A stretch of DNA of 64,000 bases from Silene conica. Taxonomy: Eukaryota; Streptophyta; Magnoliopsida; Caryophyllales; Caryophyllaceae. Made by a program: the position numbers and the translations under genes. Below the pieces are notes generated by a model. That model searched no databases. It was not told the origin of the DNA and saw only the letters and a program-made list of their open reading frames with translations. Of the stretch, positions 24,442-35,861 are shown one piece after another; the stretch's first letter is position 1; each line of letters opens with the position of its first letter. Where the stretch lies: contig CM055316.2 of NCBI GenBank assembly GCA_029255685.2, forward strand, positions 82,086,861 through 82,150,860, written 5' to 3'.

Positions 24442-25061
24442 TCTTATCTATATTAATACATAAATATTTAATGATTTCTGGTGAAGCCACGTCATTAATC
24501 CACGATTTAATTTTTTATAAAGTCATTTATGGTGGGACCTACACAAACTTATTGAATTAATTTACGAATAACTGCCTACATTTAGTTTCGTGGTGTAAAT
24601 ATTACGTTTTAATTTTGATTTATTTTGTAAACAATAATTTCTACGTAACGATTACATTTATAACGTCAACTTATATGTTATATATTATATGTTATATATT
24701 ATATAATATGTTATATATTATATGTTATATATTAAAATATAATGTCAATGTTGATTTTTACATAATTATTAAATAACAATTTATGACTAATAATCAATCG
24801 TACAGTAAATAATATATAATAATTATTATAAATTACAATAAATATTAACAAATTATATTTTATAGTGATATTTATATTTTTAGGTACTCAATACGATGTT
24901 TTAAAACTTAATTTGAATGTGTATTTTAACATATTGTCAACATAAAAGAAATTGAGTTGCAAAATATTCATGTATTATGGTCACTATTCTGTAAATGGTA
25001 ATTATCAACGATAATTTTTCTAAAAATATATCCGTACATTTTTGCACGGGTTAAAAACTAG
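24442..25061 (+). mobile_element. Non-autonomous Helitron inside carboxypeptidase copy C
   Basis: Starts TCTTATCTATATTAATAC after A. It ends with a stem (CCGTACATTTTTGCACGG) and TTAAAAACTAG before T. The GAAGCCACGTCATT head is shared with other elements here. It is about 620 bp, carries no coding capacity, and has simple TATATTATATG runs at 24670-24730. Confidence 0.75.
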
Positions 25062-25276
25062 TAACAACATTCATCCTAAAACAAACATAATTATTACCCA
25101 TAATTAATACAATTAATTAATTAAATCATTTACGAAACTTAATGTTCTAATCATACTCCTTAGTAACAATGACCCATTACTGAATCGATTATTAAGCTCA
25201 TCAATACAAGTAATCAACGGTTTTATTCCTTAAAATGGCGATAAAATAGGTTTCTTGCGAACGTGACAATTACGAA

Positions 25277-26306
25277 TCTTATCTATATAATTACAGAAAC
25301 ATTTAGGAAGCCCTGGTTGAGCCACGTTATCGACACAATTTTTTTTTAATCTATCAGGTGGGACCCGCAATTTCAATGAAATTCCTACGCGATAACTGCC
25401 TGATATTCGATATTGCATGCCTGACCATAGTGTTAGAAATATTACGTAACATTTGTGATATACTTTTGTAAACATTAAATAATGGATACACAAATACAGT
25501 TTATATAATACGAAATTAAATATTACATAATAATATATAAAATAATACAACTTTAGGTCATTTGTATTACATTAACTTTAATATTATATACTCAAAAAAT
25601 AAAATATAATAATTTCGAGTAACGTCCTTCTAGAACTATTACATAACAATTTATATTCAACAAATAATTACAATAAACAATATAATAATTAAGACACGTG
25701 GATTTTTGCAATCAAAAAAAAATTGAGTAAAGTTAAATTATAATGACAGATAAAAAAAATGGGATATTGAAATTGTAAAAGAAAAGTACCATAATAGATA
25801 TACTTCACATTCACAAAAATACGAGTAGTGACGGGTTTTGTGGACAATCGTATCTTTTTTTTACTGATAAGGTAAAAACTATATTGATCATCTAGAATAG
25901 AACCAACCTATTTCATTATTTTGAATGAGGTAATTTGAAACCAGCGGCTTTCAAACCATCTCCAAAGAATTCGTTATGTTGACAACTCTGATTTATGAGT
26001 GAGTTATGACGATGGAAAATGCATATATAATGAAGAAAATTTTGAGATTTTTGTATTAACATTTACTTATCATTGTATATTGTAATTCCAGTATGATATT
26101 TCAAATTTATATAGATCATTGAGTTTTGATATACTTTGAGTATAAACTATGTTGTTAATATTACAATATTTTTAGTGTGTCGGTCATATGAAATTATATT
26201 ACAAATCGAAAATCTTAAATACGGCTAATCATTAATTTAAACATTATTCATAATTAATAATACTTGAAACTGCAATCCCGTGCAATTTGCACGGGATTAA
26301 AACTAG
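25277..26306 (+). mobile_element. Non-autonomous Helitron, second of the nested pair
   Basis: Starts TCTTATCTATATAATTACAG after A. It ends with the perfect hairpin CCCGTGCAATTTGCACGGG, then ATTAAAACTAG before T. The head GGTTGAGCCACGTTATC is shared with 42831-43485. The 215 bp between the two Helitrons have no match in copy B, so they belong to an outer insertion. Confidence 0.8.
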
Positions 26307-26416
26307 TGCCTTCTAATATGTCATTGTCGTGACGGTTGCCAATTTTGTTAACCCGAATCAACTCACCCATGGCCCACATCCCATGCATGAAATAAACCTC
26401 CAACACTCCTAATATC

Positions 26417-26938
26417 TAGGGCTGAGCAAAACCGTATACTCAGTACGGTTTTCAAAATCATATCGGGTATACGATTATTAGAAATCGCAAAAAATTACTA
26501 AAATGATCTGATACGGTTTAACCGTATATACGTTTTTCAGATACCAGGGAAAACCATGTATACGAAATCCTTATATACGGATACGATTTGGTAAGAAATG
26601 CCCAATTAAACTTTGTAGTTATTCAAGGGCCAATAATTATATCTACCGTGCCAAGATGAAGGACTTATTTTTTATTTATTGAGATAAGTTAGTAAAATAT
26701 CGTAAAAAAACATTAAGAGTAGAAGTTGAAAGATGAATTTTACGTTTTTTATAAAAAAATTTGACAACAAATTCAAACCGTATCAAACACCGTATATACG
26801 GTTTCGAGTTTCCCGAGCCGGATACGGTACGATTTTGTGAAAACCGTATCGTATATACAGATTTCCGTATAATTCAAACCGTATACCGTATCATATCCGT
26901 ATTATAAAAATGTATCATTATGTCTTTTCTCATCCCTA
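26417..26938. mobile_element. hAT-like MITE rich in CCGTAT/ATACGG
   Basis: Ends are near-inverted: TAGGGCTGAGCAAAA at the left and the reverse complement of TAGGGATGAGAAAA at the right. The interior is many copies of accgtat/atacggt in both orientations, as in subterminal repeats of hAT elements. No 8-bp target duplication was identified. Confidence 0.6.
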
Positions 26939-28910
26939 CGAGTAAATATCCACTACTTAGCATCCAAAGAAAGGATAAAATATCACACAAAACATTCCTT
27001 CAAAATAGTTAACTAGATAACAACACTATCCGTTCCTTCTCCAACACCTCCTCCTTCGTGGTTGATTTGAGAGCCTTCAAACCCTGTTTTCCTCTTCATT
27101 TTCTCCCTATAAATATACCCTCATATGACCGTCACGAGAAACGAATAACCAGAGCAAAAATCCTCCCGAAAATCATCCAAAAACTCCATCAAAAACCGTG
27201 TTCAGAATTCCCATTTCGATCTCTAAACACCAGCCGCAACATCCCTAATTTACCCCCAATTCGACCCAAGCTACAACATTTTACCACGTACAAAACAACC
27301 ATAAAACTATTTAATAAACTACACTATTTACCCTGACTAAACCTCAAAGCCATAGGACCAACCTAGCCCTAGTCGAACCACCCTTGAACACCTCCTGTCC
27401 ACTCCGGTTACCCGTGACCAGGCCACATTTACAGACCGATCGACCATACCTTTAGACAACTATGAGCATCTTAAACACCAAAAATTAAAAGCCTGCACTA
27501 CCACCTTTCGAAAGAGCCTAGTATCACCCTTGTTAGACCTCGTTTGTTCTTTCGAAAATCAACTCCAAAACGCACCCTTGCGACGGTTTTGTCAGAGTCG
27601 AAAAATCACTTTGTTTAGTGTACCTTCTTTCAATATCGTGTATCCTAGGATACAAATCGACTCCGAAACAGTTATTCTGCTTTTACATATAATTGACTAT
27701 AACTCCTACCAAGGAAGATGTGCAAGGCATGTGTAAGGAGTCGCAATTCTAGCTTCATAAGCCATGAAATTGCGTGCGCAATCCATTCATTTTGAGCACT
27801 TTGATTTTTATTATCCTTTCATGTATTGTATTGTTGTTTTGCTTTATATTCAAGTAGTGCTCCAAGATTACTTCTTACATGTCGAATCTTGAAGCTAGTT
27901 ATTTAGTTAAGGTACATTCTTAATTAAATGTTTAAAAAACGTGTCACAGACAGGTAATATCAAATTTGTCTCTATGAGAAATACTAGTCAATCAATCTGT
28001 TTTCCAACAAAAGCTTTCTTATTTACTCATTGCTTGCATTCTTATGAATTGTTGCAATAAACAATATACTTTTAGTCGCATTATAACCCAATTTACAGTT
28101 AGAATTGGGTCAAGTGAACATAATAGAGGATGTCACACGAAGTCCAATGTAACATAACACATCTCTAAAAAGACGGATCAAATGTTACCATTTTAACGCC
28201 AAATGTAACCAGTATAGTTTTTTAAGTTAATAAGTTGTTTTTTCACATGGTTACATCACATTTGTCCTTAAAATGATTGACATTTGACCTGTCTTTTTGA
28301 AGAGACGGAATTGACCCGTCTTCAATGAGAATTTGTGTTGGTCGAATTAATATTGCGTTGAAAAAAGGTCCTTATGCATCGACAAGGTCCGGTCAATAGT
28401 TTATAGCAAATGTAGATTGATCGAGTTGTATCTTTACTCGTTTTTATGCACTCTTAATCAACCTCGCATGCTAAATCAACTTCAACCAAGTTAAAGATAC
28501 ATCCAACCACTTAGAAACATACGTACTCACATGTTATGACAAAAACAATGGTTACATTTCATGGCGTAGTAGCTATGCCTTTATTTCAAAACCAACAATA
28601 ACTGACTAGTAGATGACTAGTAGATGCCTTTAATTGTGCGGACGGGGTTAGGTGTCCGATTAAAGGGCTTCCTAATATGTATCATCACCAAAAATTCAAA
28701 ATCGATGGTTTTTGAATGTCTTATTTCTATGTTATTCCACTTGATTTGTCAGTTACATATTGCGAGAGCTAGGGACACTTCCTTCCATAATGTCCTCCCA
28801 ATTTCCAACTCGTTTTTTTGAATGGTTCTCTAGGACTGTCTGTCTTCAATGAGAATTTGTGAATTAAAAGATGATATGGACATACACCAACTAACCTACC
28901 TAATCTAGTT
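26939..28910. other. Intergenic, mostly unrecognised; possible retroelement leader
   Basis: CTATAAATATACC at about 27106-27118 looks like a TATA box with a following C-rich leader, but no gene follows. A ~90-codon open frame at 27058 has no known domain. A small inverted-repeat element (AAAAAGACGGATCAAATGT with its inverse) lies at 28165-28310. A 20-bp stretch, GTCTTCAATGAGAATTTGTG, is repeated at 28318 and 28845. Confidence 0.35.
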
Positions 28911-28914
28911 AACT

Positions 28915-29415
28915 TAACCAACTAGTTAGGATTATAAAATTAGTTAGGATTAGAGTTAGTTCAGATTAGAAAGTTAGTTAGTTAGGATTAGAAAGTTAGT
29001 TAGTCAAGATTAGAAAGTTAGTTAGTCAAGATTAGAAAGCTAGTTAGGATTAGAAAGTTAGTTAGGATTAGAAAGTTAGTTAGTTTGGATTAAAAAGTTA
29101 GTTCAGATTAGAAAGTTAGTTAGTTAGGATTAGAAAGTTAGTTAGTTCGGATTAGAAAGTTAGTTAGTTCGGATTAGAAAGTTAGTTCGGATTAGAAAGT
29201 TAGTTAGTTAGAGTTAGAAAGTTAGTTATAATTAGAAAGTTAGTTTGGATTAGAAAGTTAGTCATTTAAGATAAAAAAAAGTTAGTTCGGATTAGAAAAT
29301 TAGTTAGTTAGGATTACTGGATTAGAAAGTTAGTTTGGATTAGAAAGTTAGTTAGCTCGGATTAGAAAGTTAGTTCGGATTAGAAAGTTAGTTAGCTCGG
29401 ATTAGAAAGTTAGTT
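28915..29415 (+). repeat. Minisatellite of GATTAGAAAGTTAGTTAG units
   Basis: About 25 units of 18-22 bp built on GATTAGAAAGTTAGTTAG/TTCG. It resembles but is distinct from the 34-bp array at 4-12 kb. It ends about 10 bp before the TATA box of the next gene. Confidence 0.9.
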
Positions 29416-29426
29416 AAACACTCTAT

Positions 29427-29433
29427 TATATAA
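29427..29433 (+). promoter_or_regulatory. TATA box of the small Cys-rich peptide gene
   Basis: TATATAA about 95 bp upstream of the ATG at 29527, directly after the minisatellite. Confidence 0.55.
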
Positions 29434-29526
29434 GGTAGCTACAATTATCAACTATTAAGTCAAAACCTCTAAAAATTCTTCAAAATTAAATATATTAATT
29501 GTTGAGTAGTGTTCGAAGAATTGAAA

Positions 29527-30183
29527 ATGGTTGCAATAAAGAACTCTTACATTCCTCTTCTGATTTTATTCATCATGTTCCTTACTTGCCGTAAGTTTTA
29601 TTACCAATTTCATTCCCTTTATTTCCGTCCTTACTTGAAATTTGATTAAATACTTGCGTCGATGTTATTTTACGTCATTAAAATTCTACGTACCGTAAAT
29701 GTTTTATAGATTCGATTTTAAGAAGGCAAATGAGTAGAATTAGTAATTTCCGAGGAAATTCTAATGAAATGTTTTACTACTCCGAACAATAACTTATACC
29801 GTAATACCTAATATAACTTTAATTAAAACTTTATACCTAATATAACTTTAATTCAGGGTTTTTTTTAGATTCGGTATCAAATTTGAAAGAAAATGTTATT
29901 TTAGGTATAAGATTTGAAAAGGTAAGTTATTCAGGGTATAAATTATTAAAAAAACCCTAATTATTATTCATAGTTATTAAACGAATATCAAACTGACCAA
30001 ATTATCTTTATCGATCGCAAATTGTAAATAGTTATATCAAGCGGTAATCTCGTGAACGAAGAGGCTCCGAAACAGGAAGCAAAAGCCCAGATCCCGTCCA
30101 ACGCCGACTGCCATATTGAGCCGGTGTCGTGCGGATACGTGAGTTGCAGTTTTACGTGCAAGAACAGACCGTGGTCGTCCTAA
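29527..30183 (+). CDS. Small secreted four-cysteine peptide, two exons
   Basis: Inferred join of 29527-29590 and 30032-30183, which gives 71 residues. Exon 1 codes a signal peptide (MVAIKNSYIPLLILFIMF) and ends C-gtaagt. The acceptor AAATAG at 30031 restores a phase-1 join. Using the later AG at 30040-30041 would give an early stop. The mature part is an acidic/polar pro-region (NLVNEEAPKQEAKAQ) then a C-terminal module with spacing C-x6-C-x4-C-x3-C ending NRPWSS. Two disulphides are possible. The family is not recognised; a defence peptide or signalling precursor is plausible. It shares signal-exon/phase-1-intron layout with the knottin genes downstream, but not their cysteine pattern. Confidence 0.6.
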
Positions 30184-30782
30184 TTTATGTTGCTGTAATT
30201 AGATAGGTAAAATATTGATGCATGCTTTGTAATAATAAAAACAAATTCCGAATAATAATTCAGATTTTGACTCTCGGTATTATTCTAGGCAGTTATATAC
30301 GGAGTATTATTTTACTTTTTTTTTTTAAACACGTAACACAATGTCCGCTCATTTTTAGTTTTAACGTTTCAAAATTGTCAATAATTCACGGGTTGAATTA
30401 AGTTAAATTTAAAAATGACTCGGTTTCTATGTGCTCGCTCCAACATAATGATTTTTGACATTGATTTACTCAAGAAACAAAATCAATTAGAATTTGTAGA
30501 TGCATTCAATAACTTAATAAATATAAGTTTTAGTTTTTCTTAGATCGGAACACAAGATCAATTAATTTTTTTAATTCAAATATAAAATGTTATGTTATTT
30601 AGATATAAAACATATAAAATCTAAATATTGATCAGAAACGAACCTTTTTTTGTTAAAAAAATATTTGAGTTGGATCACCTAATTGGAAAAAAAAATCCGA
30701 TTTTAAAATCGGATTATATCAAATCGGTTTTTAGCTAAATCGCAAGAGTATTTTTATATTTTTGCTACCCCTATACGGAATT

Positions 30783-30975
30783 TTGGGTCCGTCCCTGATT
30801 ATTTGTCGAGATCGTGACATACAATCGTCAATACGTCGAGACAGCTAATACAAGATTTATACATGGAATTTTGGGTTCGTTCCTGATTATTTGTCGAGAT
30901 CGTGACATATGATAGTCAATACGTCGAGACAGCTAATACAAGATTTGCCAACTGTGATAGACATGGCAGCAACGA
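30783..30975 (+). repeat. Upstream block of the knottin cluster, tandem pair
   Basis: Two ~86-bp copies, each with TGTCGAGATCGTGACAT and GTCGAGACAGCTAATAC. The second continues into ATAGACATGGCAGCAACGAG. The same block recurs near 35286, 36700, 42270, 46250 and 49305, upstream of K1-K5. Confidence 0.7.
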
Positions 30976-31289
30976 GCAAGTAATGTTTGGATGAGGCTTA
31001 CTTGTCAACTCTTTGTAATCATATTTTATAAACAATGTTTAATTAGATCAATTCAACCTAAAACATGCACGCTGCACCTTTTTTTTTTAGTTTAAAGGCG
31101 TTTAATATACTCCGATGTGTGTCTTGGTCCATGTCTAAGTCATCTGTTTATCTTTTACAATCTTTTTTAAGAATAATTTACTCAATTGTGAACAAATAAC
31201 TATAACAAGTGAAGGAGTACTTATTAAGAACTTTATTACCATCGATTATATGGATCAAAAATCGATACTAAACTAAGTATCACGGACGT

Positions 31290-31850
31290 GCCCTCTGGGG
31301 TTCAAAATAAACCGAACCGTAATAACCGAATCGAAAAACCGAAAATCGTAGATTTTTAAGGTTTGATGAATCGAACCGTTTTGACAAAGCGATACTGTGA
31401 ACCGAACCGTTAAATTTATCATGGAAATGGTTCGGTTAAGGTTCGCAATTTTAGAAAACAGGTTATCGAACCAATTATTTCACAAAAAGTAAGAAAAAAA
31501 TTAATATATTATATAAAAAATGTTCTTTTGTTTAATTTTCTTAGTGTTTCCAGATTCAAAAAATGTTAAATTAATTAATATTAAAGTTTCACGAATTAAC
31601 TGACTATAATATATAATAAAAAATTAATTAAACTACTAGATGAAATTTACGAAAACTAAAAAAAGTATATTTAATAGATCATATGTTAACAGCTAACTGA
31701 ACCGCAAATAACCGTTTAAAGCGGTTAACCTAACCGTTTATAACCGTTAGAAACGTTGCACTTTAGGTTCCGTGTATGTTTTGCCAAACCGAACCATGTG
31801 CAAACCTAATTAAATATGCGCTTCAATGAACCGAATCGCGAATGAACCTG
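31290..31850. mobile_element. hAT-like dispersed element rich in AACCG/CGGTT
   Basis: Dense ACCGAACCGT and GGTTCGG motifs in both orientations, starting near GGGGTTCAAAATAAACCG and ending near AATCGCGAATGAACC. This resembles other hAT-type MITEs in the window (26417, 34527). Borders are approximate. Confidence 0.45.
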
Positions 31851-32161
31851 TCTTTTTTGAGACGACCTTCTACGTTGATACTCCGTATATGCTTATGAAT
31901 CATTCTACCTCGACGATTTAATTTAATTGCACGATTTCTATTAAAATAAAATAAAATAAAGTGTAACATGTCCTGCATTCAGCATTCGATCTGCAATAAT
32001 CCATTATTTTAGAAATACTGACTTGTTCAATGTCTACTGTCTACAGAATGCCATACGAACCATAATACTATTATATTACAATTTGCAACAATGAATTACT
32101 ATTTATACTCAAGGTTTTACATTGTACACTTTCATCGATCCAATCACATCAACGTAAACAA

Positions 32162-33862
32162 ATGAAGAACATTATCTTGATCTTCGTTTTGTTTGTGTTC
32201 TTAAACTCATCAGGTATGTTTGCATCCATCCACTGATCCATTACACTTTTGTTTTTCTTATACGGATTACTCGTTCCGTCTCAGTCAATTGTTACCGAGT
32301 ATTAATGTTGGCACTCGATTTATTTATATTTTTTTGTTGTTTTTTATCTGGGTGGTACTTTTATATATGATGCAAGAAGAGTTTGCAAGCCGAATTAGTC
32401 TGTTGGGTCTATGCTTTGATTCTGTTAGTCGCCGCTTTAAACGACTATTAGGTTTATCTGTATTAGTTATGATATTCGTGGTTGCAGCGGACAGAAGGGA
32501 GAGAGTTTTATTAATGTGAGGAGTTTTTCAGATTACAGATTCAGAATGGTATATGATATGATGATCGCTAGGGAAAAGGTTAAGAGTTTATATAGTACTC
32601 TTGATCTAATACAGTACAGATTTGACCTAATAAGGCCCAGACAGAAACCCTAGCCCAATGCAGAGACCCCGCATAGTCGTTCGAAGCGGCGACTAACAGA
32701 TTCAAGGCATAGACCTAGAGCGCTATATAAACTATCTAAGCCTTACCCTAGTAGTCATGCTGAACATACCGTCTGAATCTGTAACTGAAAACTTCTCACA
32801 TCGTTAGTGAATTAACCACGTAGATCTTTATGTTCTGTTTTGTATTGTTTTTCTTGATTCAGTTTGTTTCCGCTATAACATAGTCAAATGATGAATTACC
32901 CTGTACATGCAGGCGGAGATTGCACGATAAATTGTCCACAAATTGGAGAATATTGTGGAGGGCTAACAGGGATTCAATGTTGTAATGGACAAAAATGTCA
33001 ACTAAATAGCGATTTTCCGTTCGCAGGTGGAGTCTGCAAGCTAACCTGTCACCACGCCGGTGAATTTTGCAGCGTGACAGGACCACGGTGTTGTGATGGA
33101 CTAAACTGTCAGCATGACGGTGATTATCCCGATTCAGGTGGAGTTTGCAAGCCAAAATGTCACCATACAGGGGAATTCTGTGGCAGTACCACAGGAACTC
33201 GGTGTTGTGATGGACTAAACTGTCAGTACGATGGTGATTATCCCGATTCAGGTGGCGTCTGCAAGCCAAAATGTCACCATACAGGTGAATTTTGTGGTGG
33301 TACCACAGGAACTCGGTGTTGTGACGGACTGCAATGTCAGGTGGATAGTGATTATCCTGATTCCCGCGGAGTCTGCAAGCCAAAATGTCGCCACGCAGGG
33401 GATTTCTGTGGCGGGATTGCAGGAATTCGATGCTGTGATGGACTGAAATGTCAGCAAGACGGTGATTATCCCGATTCAGGTGGAATCTGCAAGCCAAAAT
33501 GTCACCATACAGGGGAATTCTGTGGTGGTATTACAGGAACTCGGTGTTGTGATGGACTACAATGTCAACGCGATACTGATTACCCCGATTCAGGTGGAGT
33601 CTGCAAGCCGAAATGTCACGAAACAGGAGAGTTTTGCGGTGGTATTTCTGATATTCGTTGCTGTAGCGGACTAAAATGTCAGTATTACGGCGATTCCTCT
33701 GAGGCTGGTGGAGTTTGTAAGGCGAAATGTCACCAATTTGGTGAATTCTGTGGTGGGTATGCAGGAATTCAATGTTGTGATGGATTAAAATGTATTACTG
33801 ATGATGATTATCCGGATGCAAGCGGGGTTTGTAAGCAGAGAAGAAGAATCGCGACAAACTAG
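32162..33862 (+). CDS. K1: secreted protein with eight tandem knottin-like domains
   Basis: Inferred join of 32162-32213 and 32913-33862, giving 333 residues. Exon 1 is a signal peptide (MKNIILIFVLFVFLNSS). The phase-1 intron uses GGTATG and TGCAG. The mature protein is eight repeats of about 38 residues with spacing C-x6-C-x7-CC-x4-C-x12-C, joined by only three residues, usually KPK. Repeat 2 has x6 before CC. This six-cysteine order is that of inhibitor cystine knots, including the Mirabilis/Phytolacca antimicrobial peptides. A lone Cys before repeat 1 (DCTINC) looks like the tail of a lost ninth repeat and makes the total odd (49). Repeats 3, 4 and 6 are nearly identical in DNA, so expansion is recent. 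The tail is basic (KQRRRIATN). Probably an apoplastic or vacuolar defence protein or inhibitor; the target is unknown. Confidence 0.85.
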
Positions 33863-34526
33863 ACAAGTTTCGAGACAGAGAGACAGACGGTGTTGACGAG
33901 GTTTAATGTCGTAAATGATTGAATTGTGAGCTTGAAGGTGGTTTTCCATGATCACTTGGAATATGTGGAGTTTTCAATTTTCATAATATTTCTGTTTGTT
34001 ATGTGTAATTTTTTGTTATATGTTTGAACACAAGCATATTAATCCAATTATGTTTTTGTTTTGTTGAAAAACTATGGTAAAATACCTTAAAATACAAATA
34101 TATATTCAACAGAAAAATTTCAGAGACAGTCTCTTAATAGCGTTATTGAGAGACCTCTCACATTATGGAGTGAGCGATTCACTAAATTAGTGATAGACGG
34201 ACCGTTTGCATCATTCATCAAGAACAATAAGGAAAAATAAAACAAACAAAGGTAAACAAAACCTAATGAAAATCGAAGGACATGACTCATGAGTACGAAA
34301 CAAAGAAGAGGACCGACCAGGCGAGACCGGTCGATCAACCAAATAACTCCGTAAAGCAGAAAAATTATGTCGGAACAACATTTGCCACTATCTATGGCTA
34401 GCGGATATATAAAATCTCAGCGAGGTGAACTGAAATATGATAATATGAAATAGGTAAACAAATCGAAGATTTTAATTAAAATTAAAATAATTTTTGTTGT
34501 CCAGGAGAGGCGGGCGTGCACACTAC
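33863..34526. other. Intergenic 3' of K1
   Basis: AT-rich 3' flank. A 22-residue-scale inverted stretch (GAGACAGTCTCTTAATAGCG / TTGAGAGACCTCTC) lies at 34123-34158. No gene was recognised. Confidence 0.4.
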
Positions 34527-35035
34527 TAGAGCTGTAAATGATCTGAGCCGGTTTGTAGAGCCCTCGAAGTCAGCTCGGTCAAAGCTCGGCTCGAAATCGG
34601 TCAAAACTGATTTCGAGCTGATTTTGAGTCGGGTGGACCAAATCCGAGTCGATTCCGAGCTTAGTAGAGCTCGAAATCGAAGTTCGGTTATGCTCGTTTT
34701 ATCTATTATTTTTAGTCATTTTGTCATTTTGTAATTTGTTCCTAATAAATGTTATTTGAATATTTATAATCATATGTTTCTTATGTACGATAAATATTTT
34801 ATATTTGCATTTGTATTTGTAATATATATTTTTTTTTTTTTTTGACTTACAAGTTCAGGAAAGTAAAGAAAAAAAAATGATTTAACCGAGCTCGAATAGA
34901 GCTCGAGTTGAGCTCGAGCCTAATCTGAGCTGATTCGGAGTTTTGATTTTTTAAGCTCGGATAATTCCAAGTCGATTCTGAGCCGATTCCAAGCCCACCC
35001 GTGCTCGAACTCAAATCGGCTCGGTTACACCCCTA
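34527..35035. mobile_element. hAT-like MITE rich in GAGCTCG
   Basis: Ends TAGAGCTGTAAATGATCTG and, in reverse, TAGGGGTGTAACCGAGCCG. The interior has many GAGCTCG/CGAGCTC motifs. Terminal TAGxGxTGTAA is typical of hAT MITEs. Confidence 0.65.
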
Positions 35036-35285
35036 CGTTCTACTATAAGAGATTCGAAATTGAATTGCCCATTAAAAAACAAAAGATATTCTTACTAATA
35101 CATGTCCCCGCTCCATCACAATTATTTGTTTAACTTTAATTAAAACTATCATTTAAATATAAGAATAAAACACGTAAGTAGATGAATTATCATGAATAGG
35201 TCGGAAGGAGAATCATACTAAATCCACACACATAAAATTTTATTATTATCGTTAATTAAACCGATCCTTTTGCTAATTTGCTTGA

Positions 35286-35370
35286 TTGTCGAGATCGTGA
35301 CATATGATAGTCAATACGTCGAGACAGTTGATACTTGAATTGGCTAGAGTACTCTGATAGACATGGCAGC
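35286..35370 (+). repeat. Upstream block copy between K1 and K2
   Basis: TGTCGAGATCGTGACAT, GTCGAGACAGTTGATAC and ATAGACATGGCAGCAA in order. No gene directly follows; a degenerate second copy (GTCGAGATGG) lies at 35950. This may mark a lost gene copy. Confidence 0.6.
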
Positions 35371-35654
35371 AAGTTTTTTGCCCTTTTTTGGAATAGAATT
35401 AAGATTAATAAATTTTCTCTTAATATCGTAATTTATTGTTATTTTTCTTTGATGTATAAGTTTTGACATTGATTTATGACATTCTTAGGACAGAAAAAGG
35501 ATAGTCGCCCGTATTTTACTTAATATGCCCGACAAAATATTAAACTATCCTTTTTATTTCGACAATGATTTGGATTATTCTCACAAAAATTGTTTTTTTT
35601 TTTATTTTGACATTGATTTGGTCATTATAAAGATAGAAGACTTTCTTGCTAATA

Positions 35655-35861
35655 CTCCCTCCGTCCCGGTCATTTGTTATCTATTTCCATTTTGGGGTGT
35701 ATCGTTGAATTGTTATCTATTTCCATTTTTGGCAACTTTTTGTGGATGACATTTGATTACATGTGGGGTCATATAATTTGTGTGGTCCAAATTCATTTAT
35801 ACTTCTTTTCTTAATCTTTGTGTCAAAAGCAATGGATAACAATTGATCGGGACGGAGGGAG
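35655..35861. mobile_element. Stowaway MITE
   Basis: 207 bp, CTCCCTCCGTCCCGGTCA to TGATCGGGACGGAGGGAG, flanked by TA on both sides. Confidence 0.9.

Larger units (their letters stand above)
23588..26350 (-). pseudogene. S28 serine carboxypeptidase-like, copy C, 3' half split by Helitrons
   Basis: The late exons survive: part of the VCNRIAENV / FAVDPQSNQAWGF exon (24441-24330, with its other part at 26308-26350); CSELVAPTSC...FNMDLYVKSC (about 24250-24160); SNIIFSNGLKYPLNGVG (about 24000-23948); VLSGISDTIVALTIKQ (about 23868-23818); and GSHCLDVNHAKDDDPNWLKELGYV with stop at 23588. The last exon carries the His of the S28 triad. The 24442-26306 Helitron block interrupts the first exon; the uninterrupted site is visible in copy B near 21465-21480. 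5' exons were not found to the right of 26350. Confidence 0.75.
30184..32161. other. Intergenic before the eight-domain knottin gene
   Basis: AT-rich DNA with the duplicated upstream block at 30783-30975 and a hAT-like element at 31290-31850. 30700-30745 carries CGATTTTAAAATCGG, a short palindrome. No gene was recognised. Confidence 0.5.

Noticed and set aside
19735..26350. Ribosome-inactivating protein or lectin genes
   Set aside because: First impression from short exon fragments; the YFDQxxxHF, RLKYPH-GALASS and DDDPNWL segments fit the S28 carboxypeptidase family instead.
27058..27336. 92-codon open frame after a TATA-like box
   Set aside because: Pro/Lys-rich without a domain, no splice partners seen, no conservation evidence.
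28915..29415. CRISPR-like array
   Set aside because: No unique spacers between repeats; a simple minisatellite in a eukaryotic genome.
32859..33497. Antisense open frames across K1
   Set aside because: They mirror the periodic K1 repeats; the plus-strand six-cysteine modules and the splice model explain the sequence.
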